Shown here piece after piece: positions 26,701 through 40,600 of a stretch of 64,000 nucleotides of DNA (its first letter is position 1; each line of letters opens with the position of its first letter). The position numbers and the translations under genes are program-made. The stretch covers positions 43,988 to 107,987 of the forward strand of contig JAECUM010006657.1 of NCBI GenBank assembly GCA_016617855.1, written 5' to 3'. The notes below the pieces were generated by a model. That model did not search any database. It was not told the DNA's origin and worked only from the letters and a program-made list of their open reading frames with translations. Source of the stretch: Megalonaias nervosa (lineage: Eukaryota > Mollusca > Bivalvia > Unionida > Unionidae).

Positions 26701-29700
26701 AAAGTTTTTAGATGATATTGATTATGAACAAGAGATTATGCTTATTAATTTTGTCATTATCTTTGGAATGTTTATGACACCACTATAAAATATATCAAAT
26801 ATATAAAGTTTGGTAGATAGTTGTATAGGTTGTGTTCTTACAGTAATAGATAAACCTGTTTAGTGAAATCATAAACTGTTAAGGTATGTAAGCTAGATGA
26901 GTGATATGCCAACTTTGTCGTCTTGTTTTTTTTTTATATGCCTGCCATAATGCAGTGCATAACATTATATGATATCCATCTGTCTGTCCATCTGTCCATC
27001 CATAAGTTGTCCCTCTTTAGTTAACACACAACTCAAGTTCTCAACCATCTACCTTTTCCAGACTGGAAATTGCTTGCAATTGGAGGTAAGAAAAAGCATA
27101 TAGATTTTGGGGTTCAAATGGGCAAAGGTCAAGGTCTTTGTGACTGAAAGAAGAAAGATTGTTTCTGCACAATAACATTAATTCTACATACCAGACCTGG
27201 ACTGAATATTGTGGATGGCTTGAAGTTCACGTAAGAAAGAACCATATTGTTTTGGTTTGAAAATGTCACTGTTTCAAGGTTAAAGACTTTATGAAGAAAA
27301 CATTATTTCCAAACAATAACTTTTTTCCATCACAGACTTAACTTTGTGCATAGCTTACACTTTGGGTAAGGTAATCAGCTTTATATTTTGCTTCACTGTG
27401 GGTCACTTTCTGATTCTGCTACTTGTTCAAGTTAAAGTTTAATTGCCAAATATGTTGTTTCAGAACCAGTTCTTGGATGATATCACCAGATCTTTAATAT
27501 TAGCCCTTGGAGTGTGTTACCATGCTTGTCTGAAGAAAAGAGAAGAGTACAGAGAATACATCTGCCAATATTTTGGGCCTCCTCTTAAGGTACCAGATGG
27601 ACCTGCTCAGATTGAAGCTGAAATTATCGGGTAAAAACAGGATGAATGTTTACTTTGGTGTATCTTTTTTAGTCTTCTTTTGTTATTAAGAATGCTGGGG
27701 ATTTTAAAAATATTCCCCATCATTCTTGTACTGGCGTTTCATTAGCTGTGATCATTTGATCTGATTATGAATAGTCTTGATACATACTTCTTATAAGGGC
27801 TATTCTTTTAAATGTACTTTGAGTGGGCAGTATCTTTGTTGTGTTTTTGTAGAAAAGAATTACAACTCTACAGAAAAAAATCACAAAGATAGGTTCCAGA
27901 CCCCATTCTGTACTGAAAAGGAATTGTATTCTCAATCCACCAAATAGATTTAAATGGAATAGCCCTAAGTAGTTGCCTTACTTTGTTTAGGCATACTGTA
28001 TGATAATTATGGTGACAAGTGTCATTGAAGATAGCTCTGGTTTGAAGATGATTTGTGTGCAGTGTTAGACCTTACATTTTAATTCGGTCAAATCATTTGT
28101 CGTTTTCTTTGTTCTGGGTTTGAAATAAATTGAACATGCAGTCTTTTCTTATAGTTTTATCTGCCATAAAGGTGATCTATATTAATCAGTCACCTTTCAT
28201 AAGACAATTTTTCTAAGTCCCCAGTCCAAAATATTGAAAAATTGAATTGATATTAATTAAGCAACTATCGTTCTGAAGAGGACAATTTTTTTCACTTCAG
28301 AGAGGTTGCTGCTTTAGGACAGCACATTAAGTGAAAATGATTTGGCAAATATTAACTTTGGGCTTTGAAGGATTTATCCTTCTCAAGTATAAGTCTTTTC
28401 AGTTATTACAAATAGTTTGTATTTCTGATAATAGACACTTTTTCTATTTAGCTCTATTGGACTCTTGTTCTTAATGTAAATGGACACATAAGAGGGAATG
28501 ATCATGTTTAGAGTGGTTACCAAGCTTGACATTATTTTGGACAGCTTCTGTGTAGACTCATTTCATTTTTAAAAAAACTCATTAAGGTAATTGCTTACAT
28601 ATTTTTGGTCAAAATGTTTTATAATCAGTTCTTTGTTGAGAGATGAAGAAGAAAAGACTTAAATATTTAAAATTTAGTTTACAAGTTTTAATGAATATTG
28701 GTAATTTATTGTAAAATTCTGAAAACCCCATTGTTAAAGTAATATATACTTGGGACTCAGGGAAGGCATATTCAGCATGGAGTAGTGACCAATAGATGTG
28801 ATTTTGAAAAATTATTATGCCATATGAAATCTTTAAGTAATCAGAGTACCATGGAATGTGTTTTTTTTTAAAACAAAATTCATTTTCTGGGTACCACATA
28901 TATTTAGATGGAACAGTCCTAATCATAAAAGGGAACATAATTATCAGTTTTTTGCAATTAATGTTCATGTAATTGATCCTGTTTAATGTACTGTATTTTC
29001 CAACTTCCAGTGCATTAGTATTTTCAAGTCTTTGATAAGTGTTTGTTAATTCAACTGTTGAATTTATCTTAAATTTTCCAGGGACTTTGTATGTCCAATG
29101 TTGTTTACTGGCTTGCATGTCAATAGCATTTGTAGGGTTTGTAGTGCAATCTTCATTTGCCAGCCACCAAAGGGGTGAGATAATTTAAGTTGTTGACCTA
29201 AACAGGCTGGTGAAGTCAGTTGTAATATATAGAAGAATGATGGGAGAAGAAACCTGAAGTTAATTTGATGTGAGAGATGACCTATGGTAGAAGATGACTC
29301 TTTTAGGATGTTGTACTTGACATTATTTTCTCTCTGTCACAGATGCCAAGATGTTTTCTTAGATAATGTTCATCTGGATAAGAACATTGCTAGGAACACT
29401 GCCTTGAAGGAGAACGTGTTCATGATGGTGATTTGTACAGAGTTACGGATCCCTCTGTTCCTGGTGGGAAAACCAGGCAGCTCCAAATCTCTGGCTAAAA
29501 CTATTGTGGCAGATGCCATGCAGGGAAATGCAGCTCATGAAGATCTGTTTAGAGAGTTCAAGCAAGTAAGTAGACATATTGTCACATGGCATGTTGGATG
29601 TGATATTCCATTAATATAAAATTAACTCTCTGTGCCTTGCTTTAGAGTATATCCATTAAGATCACATTTTACAAATGGGTAAGCCAGAGTTTGTCTGCAA

Positions 29701-32700
29701 GAAACATCTTTGCAGTTGTTTGGTCTAGCAAAATATACCTGGCAGTGACTGCATTTTCTTTTCCATTGAAACTAAGAATTTATCTTCTGGAAATTAAAAT
29801 TCATTACAAGTTTTGTTGGAATGGGCATTCTAGTACAGGAGATACTTGCACTCACCCTTATGAATTTTAATTTTATTTTCAATGTTGGCTGAATATAGCT
29901 GAATGTTAATTTGTTGAAATATGTTTATTAGAAAATTTCCTTGCAGGTATTCTTAAAATAATGTACATAAGATGGTGTGATAGAAGTAATTATGCAGTTA
30001 ACTGTTCCAGTTATCAGGGATGAGAATCTTACAATTTTTCCTTACTTTTTGAAATTTCAAAACTTCAGATTTAAAATGATGATTTTGCTATGGGGTTAGA
30101 TACTTTGTTTTTTTTTTGTTTGTTTTTTAGTAAAAGTCATTCCCATTCCAGAAGTATATATGTTTTATAAGTCAATAAGTCTTTTTTAATCATGGAAAAC
30201 ACAATTCCTTGGCATTCCAGGTCCAGATGGTGTCCTTTCAGTGCAGCCCCCTGTCAACCCCAGATGGAATCATGGGAACTTTCCGCCAGTGTGCGCAGTT
30301 TCAGAAAGATAAGGATCTTGACAAATTTGTGTCCGTGGTCGTTCTGGACGAGGTTGGGCTTGCAGAGGACAGTCCTAGAATGCCTCTGAAGACCTTACAT
30401 CCTCTCCTGGAGGATGGTTGTCAAGGAGATGAGGAACCAGAACCATACAAAAAGGTCAGTCATTATTTTTTAGTGCAAGACAGATACATCTCTGTTGTGC
30501 CTTAGGTTCAGTTACATGTATATTGCTTTAAACTGTATTATCTAATATTAATATCCCAGGATTTTCAACAGCTTTGTGCATTGACATGAAATTTTACATG
30601 GCATGCACATTCCAAGGTCAAGTTGGTATGAAATGAAAATGTTGTGGCTCAGACATCCAGTATCGCTGCTATAGTGTCCGTCTTGACAATATTGTTATCA
30701 CTACTCTTCCTGAACAGGTGATCATATTGACATGGCATTTTCACATAAAAGACTTTTTATATCTGATTGGTTCTAAATGTTGATCTGACATCTTTAAAAT
30801 TGTGTGGCTATTTCTCCTATACAAATAGTCTTATTGACTTGGGGTTTTCACCAGAAGAAGCCTTATGGTATCTGTTTGATCCTTAATGAAAACTTTGCCA
30901 ATCTGATATGCAATACAGCCTCCATTATGGCCATTTTGAAACTCTTGTTACCACCACTTCTTCAGGATGGATGGTCATATTGTCGTGAGATTTTCATTAA
31001 AAAAAAGACTTCTTATAATGCCTTGTTGGTCCGAAAAAAATAATGCTGATCTGACATCCAATATGGCCACTATGTCTGCCATCTTGAAAATCGTATAGTT
31101 ATTCCACCTGGATGGGAAGTCATATAGACATGTTGATTTCATGGTCTGTATGATGTAAAGATAATAATCAGAGAGGGAATAAAATAGAAGACTTTGTTTC
31201 AGAACATAGTCTTTGCCTTGTCAGTGATTACCTGTATCTATATGCATTCTGTCAAAAGATTCTCTTAATCCTTAGATCTGACCATCTGCAGTCTGTCTCA
31301 TTTACTTGCAATGACTTCTCTTGGGACGTTGGTAATGATCCACATGGTAGTGACCACTTTCCAGTATACATAAGAAGTGATATTTCTAAATCTCAAGCTC
31401 TCAGGCAGACATAGAAATTAAACAAGGAGGATTGGGAAACATTTTAACCACTCTGTGAATCAGATTTCATACGAAGTCTGATTGTTTTGACAATATAGTG
31501 GATTTAACACCGTATTTACAAATTTACACAGATACTCCAGGTTGTTGTTGGGATACAGTACAAAAACCTCATGAATTCTTAAAGTGTCAGTGATGCATGG
31601 CTGGAAGATGCATGCAACAATGCCAACAGGGAAAACAAAGCAGTTCTTAAATGTTATAATGCGAATAGCAACTGAAAATCTTAGGAAATACTGTCTATAC
31701 TAAGCTAAAGTGCTTTGTGCTGTTAGAGAGAGAAAGTTGAAAATATATATATGCCTATATCTCTTCGTTGAAGTCAAACTATTAAATAAGTATGGAGTGT
31801 GCTATGAAGTATCATTTGCAAAATTAAAGCAGCTCTATCAACACTTGAAGAAATTTGATGAAATGGTCACAACTGTACCAGAAATCTCAAATACATTGCA
31901 TTGGATGAAGCATTCTCGAAAAACTCTTGATAGAATTGTTCTGAAAATATCTGCCATGTCAAGTGCTCAAACACTGTGGTGATCGTTTTCCTGACTTGTT
32001 AAGTAAGCTCTCAAAATGATGATATAAAATCACTTACGGTCTCCTGGTATACGGTATTATGTTTAAATCCTTTTCTTTAACTCAAGCTATTATGGTTAAG
32101 AAAAATGTTATGTGCCAGAACTCTGAAAAATGCTAACCCTATGTTTTAAAAAAAGTATGCAACTATAAGAAACAAAATTAAGTTGGTGTTCATTCTTTCT
32201 TTTCTTTCATATTTCTTTCCTCTAAACTTAAATCTATTTCTTGTGAACCATTTGTTTGTACAATACATTGACAGAATATGTTGAAATTGCAGGTTGCCTT
32301 TATCGGAATCTCTAACTGGGCCCTTGATCCTGCCAAGATGAACCGGGGTATCTTGGTACAGCGAGAAGTTCCAGATCTTCAAGAACTGGAAAATAGTGCA
32401 GAGTAAGATGCGTTCAAAAAGTATATGGATCATAAAAATATTATTACTATATTAAACATTATATATGTACATGTTTTACATCATTTTTACACACACCTCC
32501 TTTTGAGTAGAAACTGATAAAATATTAAATATTAGAGCACATCTTGATCCCATCATATCATGTGGGAGGAAACTAGTTGCTAAAACTTGCTTAGAGCATC
32601 ATATGTTTTTTTAAAACTCATGACTTTCACCATGCATGCCTCATCATTCTTTACCCCTTTGAGTATTATATCAGTCTCATGCTCATCTTACATGTGTTTT

Positions 32701-35700
32701 ATTTGGCATGATTATCTTTGAATAGAGAATGCACCACCAAAATAAGAACTTATAACATTGCCGAAAGGAGCTATTTCTTCTATAATGGTACTCATACATG
32801 TAATAGGAACATATTTTTAACACAGATGTATGCTTATTCTGATGCAATTTTTCCTCACGAAATATACTTCTGTGATATTTTTGTTTTAAGGATACAGTGT
32901 GGGTATTACAGTGTTGCATTGGGATAAAATTGATTCATATTTGTGACAGCCTGGTTCAAAATCATTTTGCCTTTGAACACTTTGTGGTGAAAAATATCTA
33001 TAATGCAAAACATATTTCATAATGCAGAATTTCATTTCAGAATTGATCAATATTATCCTGTTGTGTTTTGACATTTTGGAAATTCCAAGCTAATAATAGC
33101 ACTCACAAGAAGTTAAAAGTTACTTGTCCCATGATTAGATTAGTCAGTATCCTCCTCAACTCTCCTTTGTGTTTTGGACAAAATACCTCACAATCAAGCT
33201 GAGATATTTGATCAACTAAAGTTTCAACCTGGCATGGCTTAATAAGACTGACTAGCAGTTTGCATACATATGAACCTCACGGCCAAGAGGCTTTTCCTTT
33301 TGAGATGATGGGTGTCTGCTGTCCCTGACATCACTCATTGAAATCTCCCACACACTCAGAATTATTATTAAAGAAATTATGAATAACAGAAATGTTTCTG
33401 GCATTTTTATGTACACCTTGCTTTCAGTTGTGTATATTTGCAGTAAAGACTTCCTGTGATTACATTACCTGATTACTGTGAACTGGCTTTTCTTTCAGTG
33501 AGCATGACACTTTAATTGGTAATTCAACAGACAATAACCTAAAATTAATGATTGGATTATACTATGTGGGATCAGTAATTCAGAAAGGATTAAAGGTGTT
33601 GATGGGTTATGGTTGGATTACCAAAGAGCTTAAGCAGCATTAAACAATGAATATTACTTGGATTGTTTCAGGAGGGTTGGTTTGGTTTCATTGTTTAAAG
33701 TTTGTCAGGATGGATTACACTATGTATAATCCAAAGTAATTTTGAAGTGAATAAAGAAGTTAATGGATTATGGTTGGATTAATGGATTATAGTTGGATTA
33801 ATCATTTCTAAAGAGCTAAAGTAGCATAAAACAGTTTTGGTTTGGTATTTAAAATTTGTCCATTAACTGTGCATTATCTTCCAGTGCTAAAAAAAGCACA
33901 AAATCTAAATAAACAAAATAGAAAATAAAATTCAATAATTTATGCAAATGGCAAATGTCAGTGGTTCCATTGGAGTTTAAAATGACAACATTATACATTA
34001 TGCCTTTCCTGTAATGTCAGTATTCTGAAGAGCTTTCAACCGCAGATAGTAACAATATTGAGCAGTTCAGGCAGTCAACAACCTGAATCTACCCCCAGGC
34101 AGCAAAATTCATACCCAAGGTAGATGTTTTGAAGATGCTCTTGCATCTCTCTATTTAGAGAGCTTTCAAAGAGTACAGCTCAGAACATTAATAAGATGAA
34201 CGAATAATAAAAATTTTCAAAAAGTGCAGAAAAATTTTATGTTTGCAAGTGGCTGATGTCACAAAATTCTATATAAAGCTAGCTGAAATGAATCTAATTA
34301 TCAATTGACAGTTTTACATAAAACTACATGTAGTGGCAATGACTTTGCCTGAAGAAGTACGAAGAAAGCTAAAAATTTTAGTATGCCAAGTGACGAAAAA
34401 TTAGTCTACAGCAAGCTTCTTTTTAATGGAATCCAAGGTTATAAATCAATGATTAAACTGGAGAAGTCTTTAAGTGTATTCATGTAGTTAATTAAATAAC
34501 TAGAGGCTTGTAAGACTGACTGATTCTTTAGATTTTTGTTTTATTTTTGTGAAAACTTTTATATTCTAAACAAAGATAAATCTTGCACTTGATCTGTTAT
34601 TTATAAAATTTTACTTTAAACATAAAGTTTTGTTCAGTTGTTTGTCACTGTTTTTAATAGAACAAGGCATAATGTTATGAAAAGCGATATGCATATAAGT
34701 GGACGTCTTTGCCCCTTGTCTGGTCTTGAGCAGTCTTATTCTGTTAATCATTCATTTCCAGAGGTATTTGTTCATCGGATGCAACAACCTTGAATCTGAT
34801 GAAGCCCTTGATCAAACCACTGGCAGAATCCTACCTTCAGCTCTTCAAAAAAGCATCAAAAGACTTGAGAGAATTCTATGGACTTAGAGATTTTTACAGG
34901 TACAGTTGTCCCTCACTCTGAAGTCTCTCAGTATAACACTATAGTTTTTATTATATGGGTATGAGCTTTAACACCATACAATTAGCTTATTTACTTCTGC
35001 CATTTCTACTTGTTTTATTTAACTTCATTATTATTCTTGTCTGATGAAGACCACGTATAACATACTTTCACATCATATAATAATACCCTGTTTTTAGTAA
35101 TTTTTGTGTATGGCATGCTGCATTATGCTTCTAACATAACTCAGTACAAGCTTGATGGTTTCAACTATAACATAGTTTCATCGATAATCTTGGTTTCAGC
35201 TATAACATGGTTTCATCTATAAACATGGTTTCAGCTATAAACATGGTTCACTTTTGTGACTTTTATAAACAGTATTACAATGAGAAGGCCTGGATATGCA
35301 GCCTTTTATTTATTGATCTCTTCCCTGCATTGATTTATAATTTTATCAGATTCTTACTTGAAATATTGTATGCTATCTTTGTAGACTGTTATTCTAATTG
35401 TTGTTTTCACTGCTTTGTTGAAGATTTAACATTCATTAATTCTATTCATTTTTCTGTCTATGCTGATAATTATTCAGCAGGATGTTTAAACTACTTAAAC
35501 ATATAATATCTCACATCAAATATTCCAACAGTTTATCGTTTGTTCTTTTGCATATACGCAAATCAGATACACCACTCCATCGATAACTCGTGCCCTGATA
35601 ATTCCGAACCCGCTTATAACGCGGGGTCAGGCATGGATCCCAATTTTTAAACCAGAAAATACCCAAAAATTTATCCCTATTTGTTGAACTTGAAGAAAAT

Positions 35701-37584
35701 CGCGATCGAAATTGGTAACAGAAACTTCTGATATGTCGCTCGTTTTATCGTCGAAAACGGCAGATAGGACCTAGAAGTTTAATCAGCATTACAAAATATC
35801 GACTTTTAATAAAAAGGCATATAATTTTTACATTTTCTTTTCAAACGACATTCTTAGTAAACCGGAATTAACAATACTCAAGGACATTTCGATCAATTAA
35901 AATGGTCACTTACGCCAAGTGGAAGCAGTACTTTAATAAATAAATACCAATTAAATAATTTTTTTATCAATTTAAATTTGTGTTCTAGTTCTGTCTTTTA
36001 GTTCCTTTTAAGTGTAGTTGTTGTTGTTGTTGTTGTTGTAGGGCTTAACGCCATTTTTTCAGCACACGATAGGCTATACATGGCGGCCAGTATTATTGGT
36101 GGAGGAAGAACCCTGGAAAACCCCGGAAAGAACCACCGACACACGAGAAGCTACTGGCAAGCTTTCTCACATATCTACATTGGCCGAATCCAAGACTCGA
36201 ACCCACGCAGACAGAGGTGAGATGGCAGTGATCCATAATGGACAGCGCTTTAGACCACTCCCTTTTCAGTGTAATCATCATAAATGCATTGTATCCTCTT
36301 GTAATTAAAAGTAAAATGTGTCAATCTACTGTACAACTATGTCCGCGAGCGTTTCGCTGAGAACCTAATTAAGTGCCCACCGTGTTTTGATATCGGACTA
36401 GCGGAAACATTTGTTGTATTGTTGCACTAAATAAAAAGCAGGCCTCCTTTTCTATTATCATGGTAATTATGTCTTTTGAATCAAATAAAACAGGTGGAAT
36501 AAACAAAAGTCAAAAGGCATACAAATCCTACATGCTTAAGAACCAGCGGCACCGGTTGTATGTCGGATAACTCATTTCATTTGATCAGTCGAACATTGTG
36601 ATACATTTTATTGTGTACATATCTAATTAACCTACTCAGTCATAAATGTGATTCAAGACAGCAAGGCAACCAAGCGAAATGAGTGCTTCGTAAAATAAAG
36701 AGCTTTGTTTCACAAATATGGACCGTTGTGGGAAAAATGAGTTTTCTGAGATTTCTTGAATTCGCACGTAGATATATCCTCAAGCATGATACGAAGTTTC
36801 ACTATTACTTTTGCACTGAAATCATGGCATCAATATTTTACCAACTGAAAAATACAAAAATTGAGTTTCGACGTAGACGATTGTCTTACGAAATAATTGT
36901 TTCGTGTTTTTGATAAAAAGAGATCTTGTTTGGTAGTGTGTCAACAGTTAGTCTGGTTCCCTGCTTCCTAGACTCTTAGTTTCGTGAAATACTATTACAC
37001 ATATCTCCGGGAACCAGACTATACAACAAACACAAAAAGCCGTGATGTAATACACGAATGTTTACCCGTACCGTGTTTGGTTGTTGAAACCAGTTGCAAT
37101 CATGTTATCGATCTTTCAGATGTTGGACATTTTAAAAACAAATGTTATATATAGATAATAACGAACAACTTCATCAGAAAAAGCGCTTTGTTGACAATTT
37201 TTCTCGACTCGGTTATAAAACGAGGATTCAGCCATTAAGCAGCCTAGTTCCCCCCCCAACCCCATGGTTTTCTGGATGTCTAGTGGGGTTTTTTTGGAGG
37301 TCCCTCGGTAACTTGCGCCCTCGCTTATAGTGCGGTCTGTGTTTTTGGACTCCAATGTGCGCGAGTTATCGAGGGAGAGGTGTACATGTTACAGTGATGT
37401 AGATGAATAAACATTGCAAGTTTGATTTGAAATATACGTGTGACATTAAGTCATGATTAACATGCTCATTATTGCATTCTTTTTTAAAGTAAATATTGTG
37501 TATAGAATGTCATATGCCCCTGAACACCTCATGTGAGATTAAGTAAAATTTGGCTAAATGAGTTGTACCTGATGAAAATAAAAA

Positions 37585-37626
<42 letters not shown>

Positions 37627-40600
37627 TGCTTTGTTTTGTTTTTGAATGCCCTCTTTTTGGACTCAAGCTTGGAGTTTATCACATTCCCGACTTACTTTAC
37701 TGTTATTACTTTTTATTGTTATTATGATAGTAATATTTGTACCTTTTGCTGGAAAGAAGAGTAATGGACATTGTAACCATACATTTAATTTTTGTTGCTG
37801 TGTGTTATTTCAGTTTGATTAAGATGATCTACTCATTCTGTGAAAAGTCCAAAAAAGTCCCAACATGGCACCAGCTTCTTCATGCCATTAAGAGGAACTT
37901 TGGGGGACTGAATACTGTAAATCCAGTGGACATATTCACTAAGAGACTGTCAACTCTAGTAAATAAAGATTCAAAGGTAAAATAATAGAATCTATTGATT
38001 AGCTCTGAGCAGAAAACAAAATGGTGACTTGGACTGGAATTTCCTTATTAAAGTGCCATGTAGCTACCTACAGTTATCAGTTTGCTTGCCCATTCGTTAA
38101 TCAGATATAAAAGTATTTGGTCTGTATTCCATTCAATAATTTGCCTTCATTGTCCAGTTAAACATTCTGACATCATTAATTTCAAGTGCCTTTGAACATA
38201 TTATGACATAATTAAGTCATATCACTTTACATGTGACTTGATGTAACTTACCTGGAACAACTAGACGGAGACAAGAAATGAATGAGATTATTAGCATAGT
38301 TTGATTCTGCTGTAAATAGAGTGATTTATATCATCTGTTACTTTGTAGCTTTGATGCCATCATTAGGTACAGTTTATTGAAAGTCATTTAGAATTTATCC
38401 TTTTTATCCAATAATCTGTTTAATCTGACATTTGCAGTTACATTTAAGAGATTGCTTAATTATCAGCTTAGACTAGAGTGCATTTGAACAAAGCAATGGT
38501 TCTCATTATACAGACACTTCCCCTGTCAATCATGTTTTCTTTCCTTGGATTTTGTATGATTGGTAATGTAATGTTAAAATACATCCTAGTCTTGTTTTTT
38601 TGAGTTCCTCTTATAATAATTGGTTTTTGTTTTGACAGTAAGTTTGCAAACTTTATCATTAGTTTTGATTTTTCTTTCCTCAACTATCAAAATATGAAGT
38701 AAGCAATTAAGGATAGTTTCAAATTCTACACCTTTATATTCTATTATAATTGCTCAAATAAAGTCCAAAAACAGGGTCTGTTGTAGAACTGAAAATTTGA
38801 ACAGAGGGCTTGCAAAATGATGTATGGTTTTCACATAATTTGGTTGTCTTTTGGCATGATATTTTGGAATTAGTGTGAATACCAATGTCATGTTTCCTGG
38901 AATAGAATCTGAGAAAATAAATGTGCTTATTGAAAATTGACGTGGAAAATGGAAGCTTCATCATTATATGTTGAGTCTGTGCATGAGTCATGAATGTTTG
39001 AAATGCTGGCAAACATTCTAAAAAGCTGAAATGCTTTTCTCCTCAAACAAATTTTGGTTCAGTGCTGTTATATCAAAAGTTTTGATTATTGAAATTGTGG
39101 TCTAGTAAGTGCAGTCTTTCTTATCCAGCTGTTGTTTCATACATTATTGTTCTGAATGAATTGTAATAAAAATTCAGTGGAGTACGTTTTAATTTTCAGC
39201 CACAGTACAGTGACCCTGACTGCTCCCCTACAGGCCTCATTCATGCTTGTCTCTTTGATGTCAATAAATCTCAATGGTAAGTGGGTATTTAGTATAATGT
39301 GAAGGTTTGGCCTAAAATTTAAATACATTACAGTACCTACCATAGAGATTATTTGGAAGTCTGTACTGTGCCAGAAATTCTTTATTACCAGTATGTTTGC
39401 TAGAGATATTTAGTGTTATCATCCCATAAATCAGGCATATACTTTTATGTGATGAATATCCATGCAACATGTGACGGTGCACTCGTATTATTTGGCTTTT
39501 TGACCATTGAATAACTTTGCCTACTTTCATTGTATCAAATTAAAATTGATAGACTCAGCAAAATGAACACTTATATTGCAGTGAGAGTCGTTACCTGTTG
39601 CTGCTGACAGAGAATTATGGTGCCCTGACAATCCTTCAACAACAGATTCTAAACATTCAGGATGCTATCATCATTTTTGGCAGCAGCTTTCCAAGTGATC
39701 AAGAGTATACCCAGGTAAAACTTGCTTACTTGACTTCCCAGGAATATGCCCATGTAACAGTTGCTTTCTTGATTGCTACATCTTTATTATCAATAATTGT
39801 CAGGAGTATACCCAGGTAAAAAATTGCTTAAATGGTTTTCCATTGACCAGGAGTATACCCAGGCAAATAGTGCTAAGATTTCCCAGTGACCAATAAATAT
39901 TATTCTCCTGGTTTCTACATTTTTAGTATTAATTGTTGTCAGGAGTTCATCCAGGTAAATATGACTCAGATGATTCATGTGGTTTATCTTAACAAAAAAA
40001 ACTAGAACTTCCTAACTTCTGTTTTATGTCAAACTGTGTTAATAATATCAAATATTTGTCCTTTCTTCCAACTTTGTTTGACTTTTCAGTGAAGGCTGAG
40101 AATATGAATAGAGAAAAGATTTTTTTACAAAAATACTTTGTTTGCTCTAATAAGCAGTCAAAGTATAAAAATGGTTTTAAGCAACTACTTCCATGATTAG
40201 AGAATTAAATTTTTTAAATCATGCAGCATTTATATCAGGCCCCAGCACATATTTTAAGTGAGTTGCCATTGGGCCTCTAAAGACAAAAAGATGCTATCTA
40301 AATTTGCCTTAAAGATACCTTGAGCATGCCAATTAAATGCATCATTTTCTTTTTGAAATTCATGAAGGACCATGGTCAATTGCTATCAGTTTGCCTTGTG
40401 CTGTGGTTTAGTTTGTAGGTCTCTCCGTCTTAATAATGGTTGCTTGCTTGATTGTACCAAAAGCTATGAACTTTGTGTACAAATCAAGGCATGTGACCAG
40501 TGAATGTACAGAGACTATTTCTGTTCTCCGTATTTCATTGGTTATTGGTAATGAATGTGCACTTGTCTTGCATGAATAATAATGAGCTGTCCCCTTGCTC

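Larger units (their letters stand above)
35570..37382. mobile_element. TA-flanked non-autonomous DNA transposon (pogo/Tigger-like)
   Basis: Terminal inverted repeats of 21 bp, CACC(A/T)CTCC(A/C)TCGATAACTCG, match at 19 of 21 positions, each next to a TA dinucleotide (35568-35569, 37383-37384). Inside the ends are 'aacccgcttataacgcgg' and 'cgccctcgcttatagtgcgg' subterminal inverted motifs. The CTCGATAACTCG and TATAACGCGG style is that of pogo/Tigger ends, which also target TA; the family is an inference. No transposase is present. A SINE is nested inside. Confidence 0.75.
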
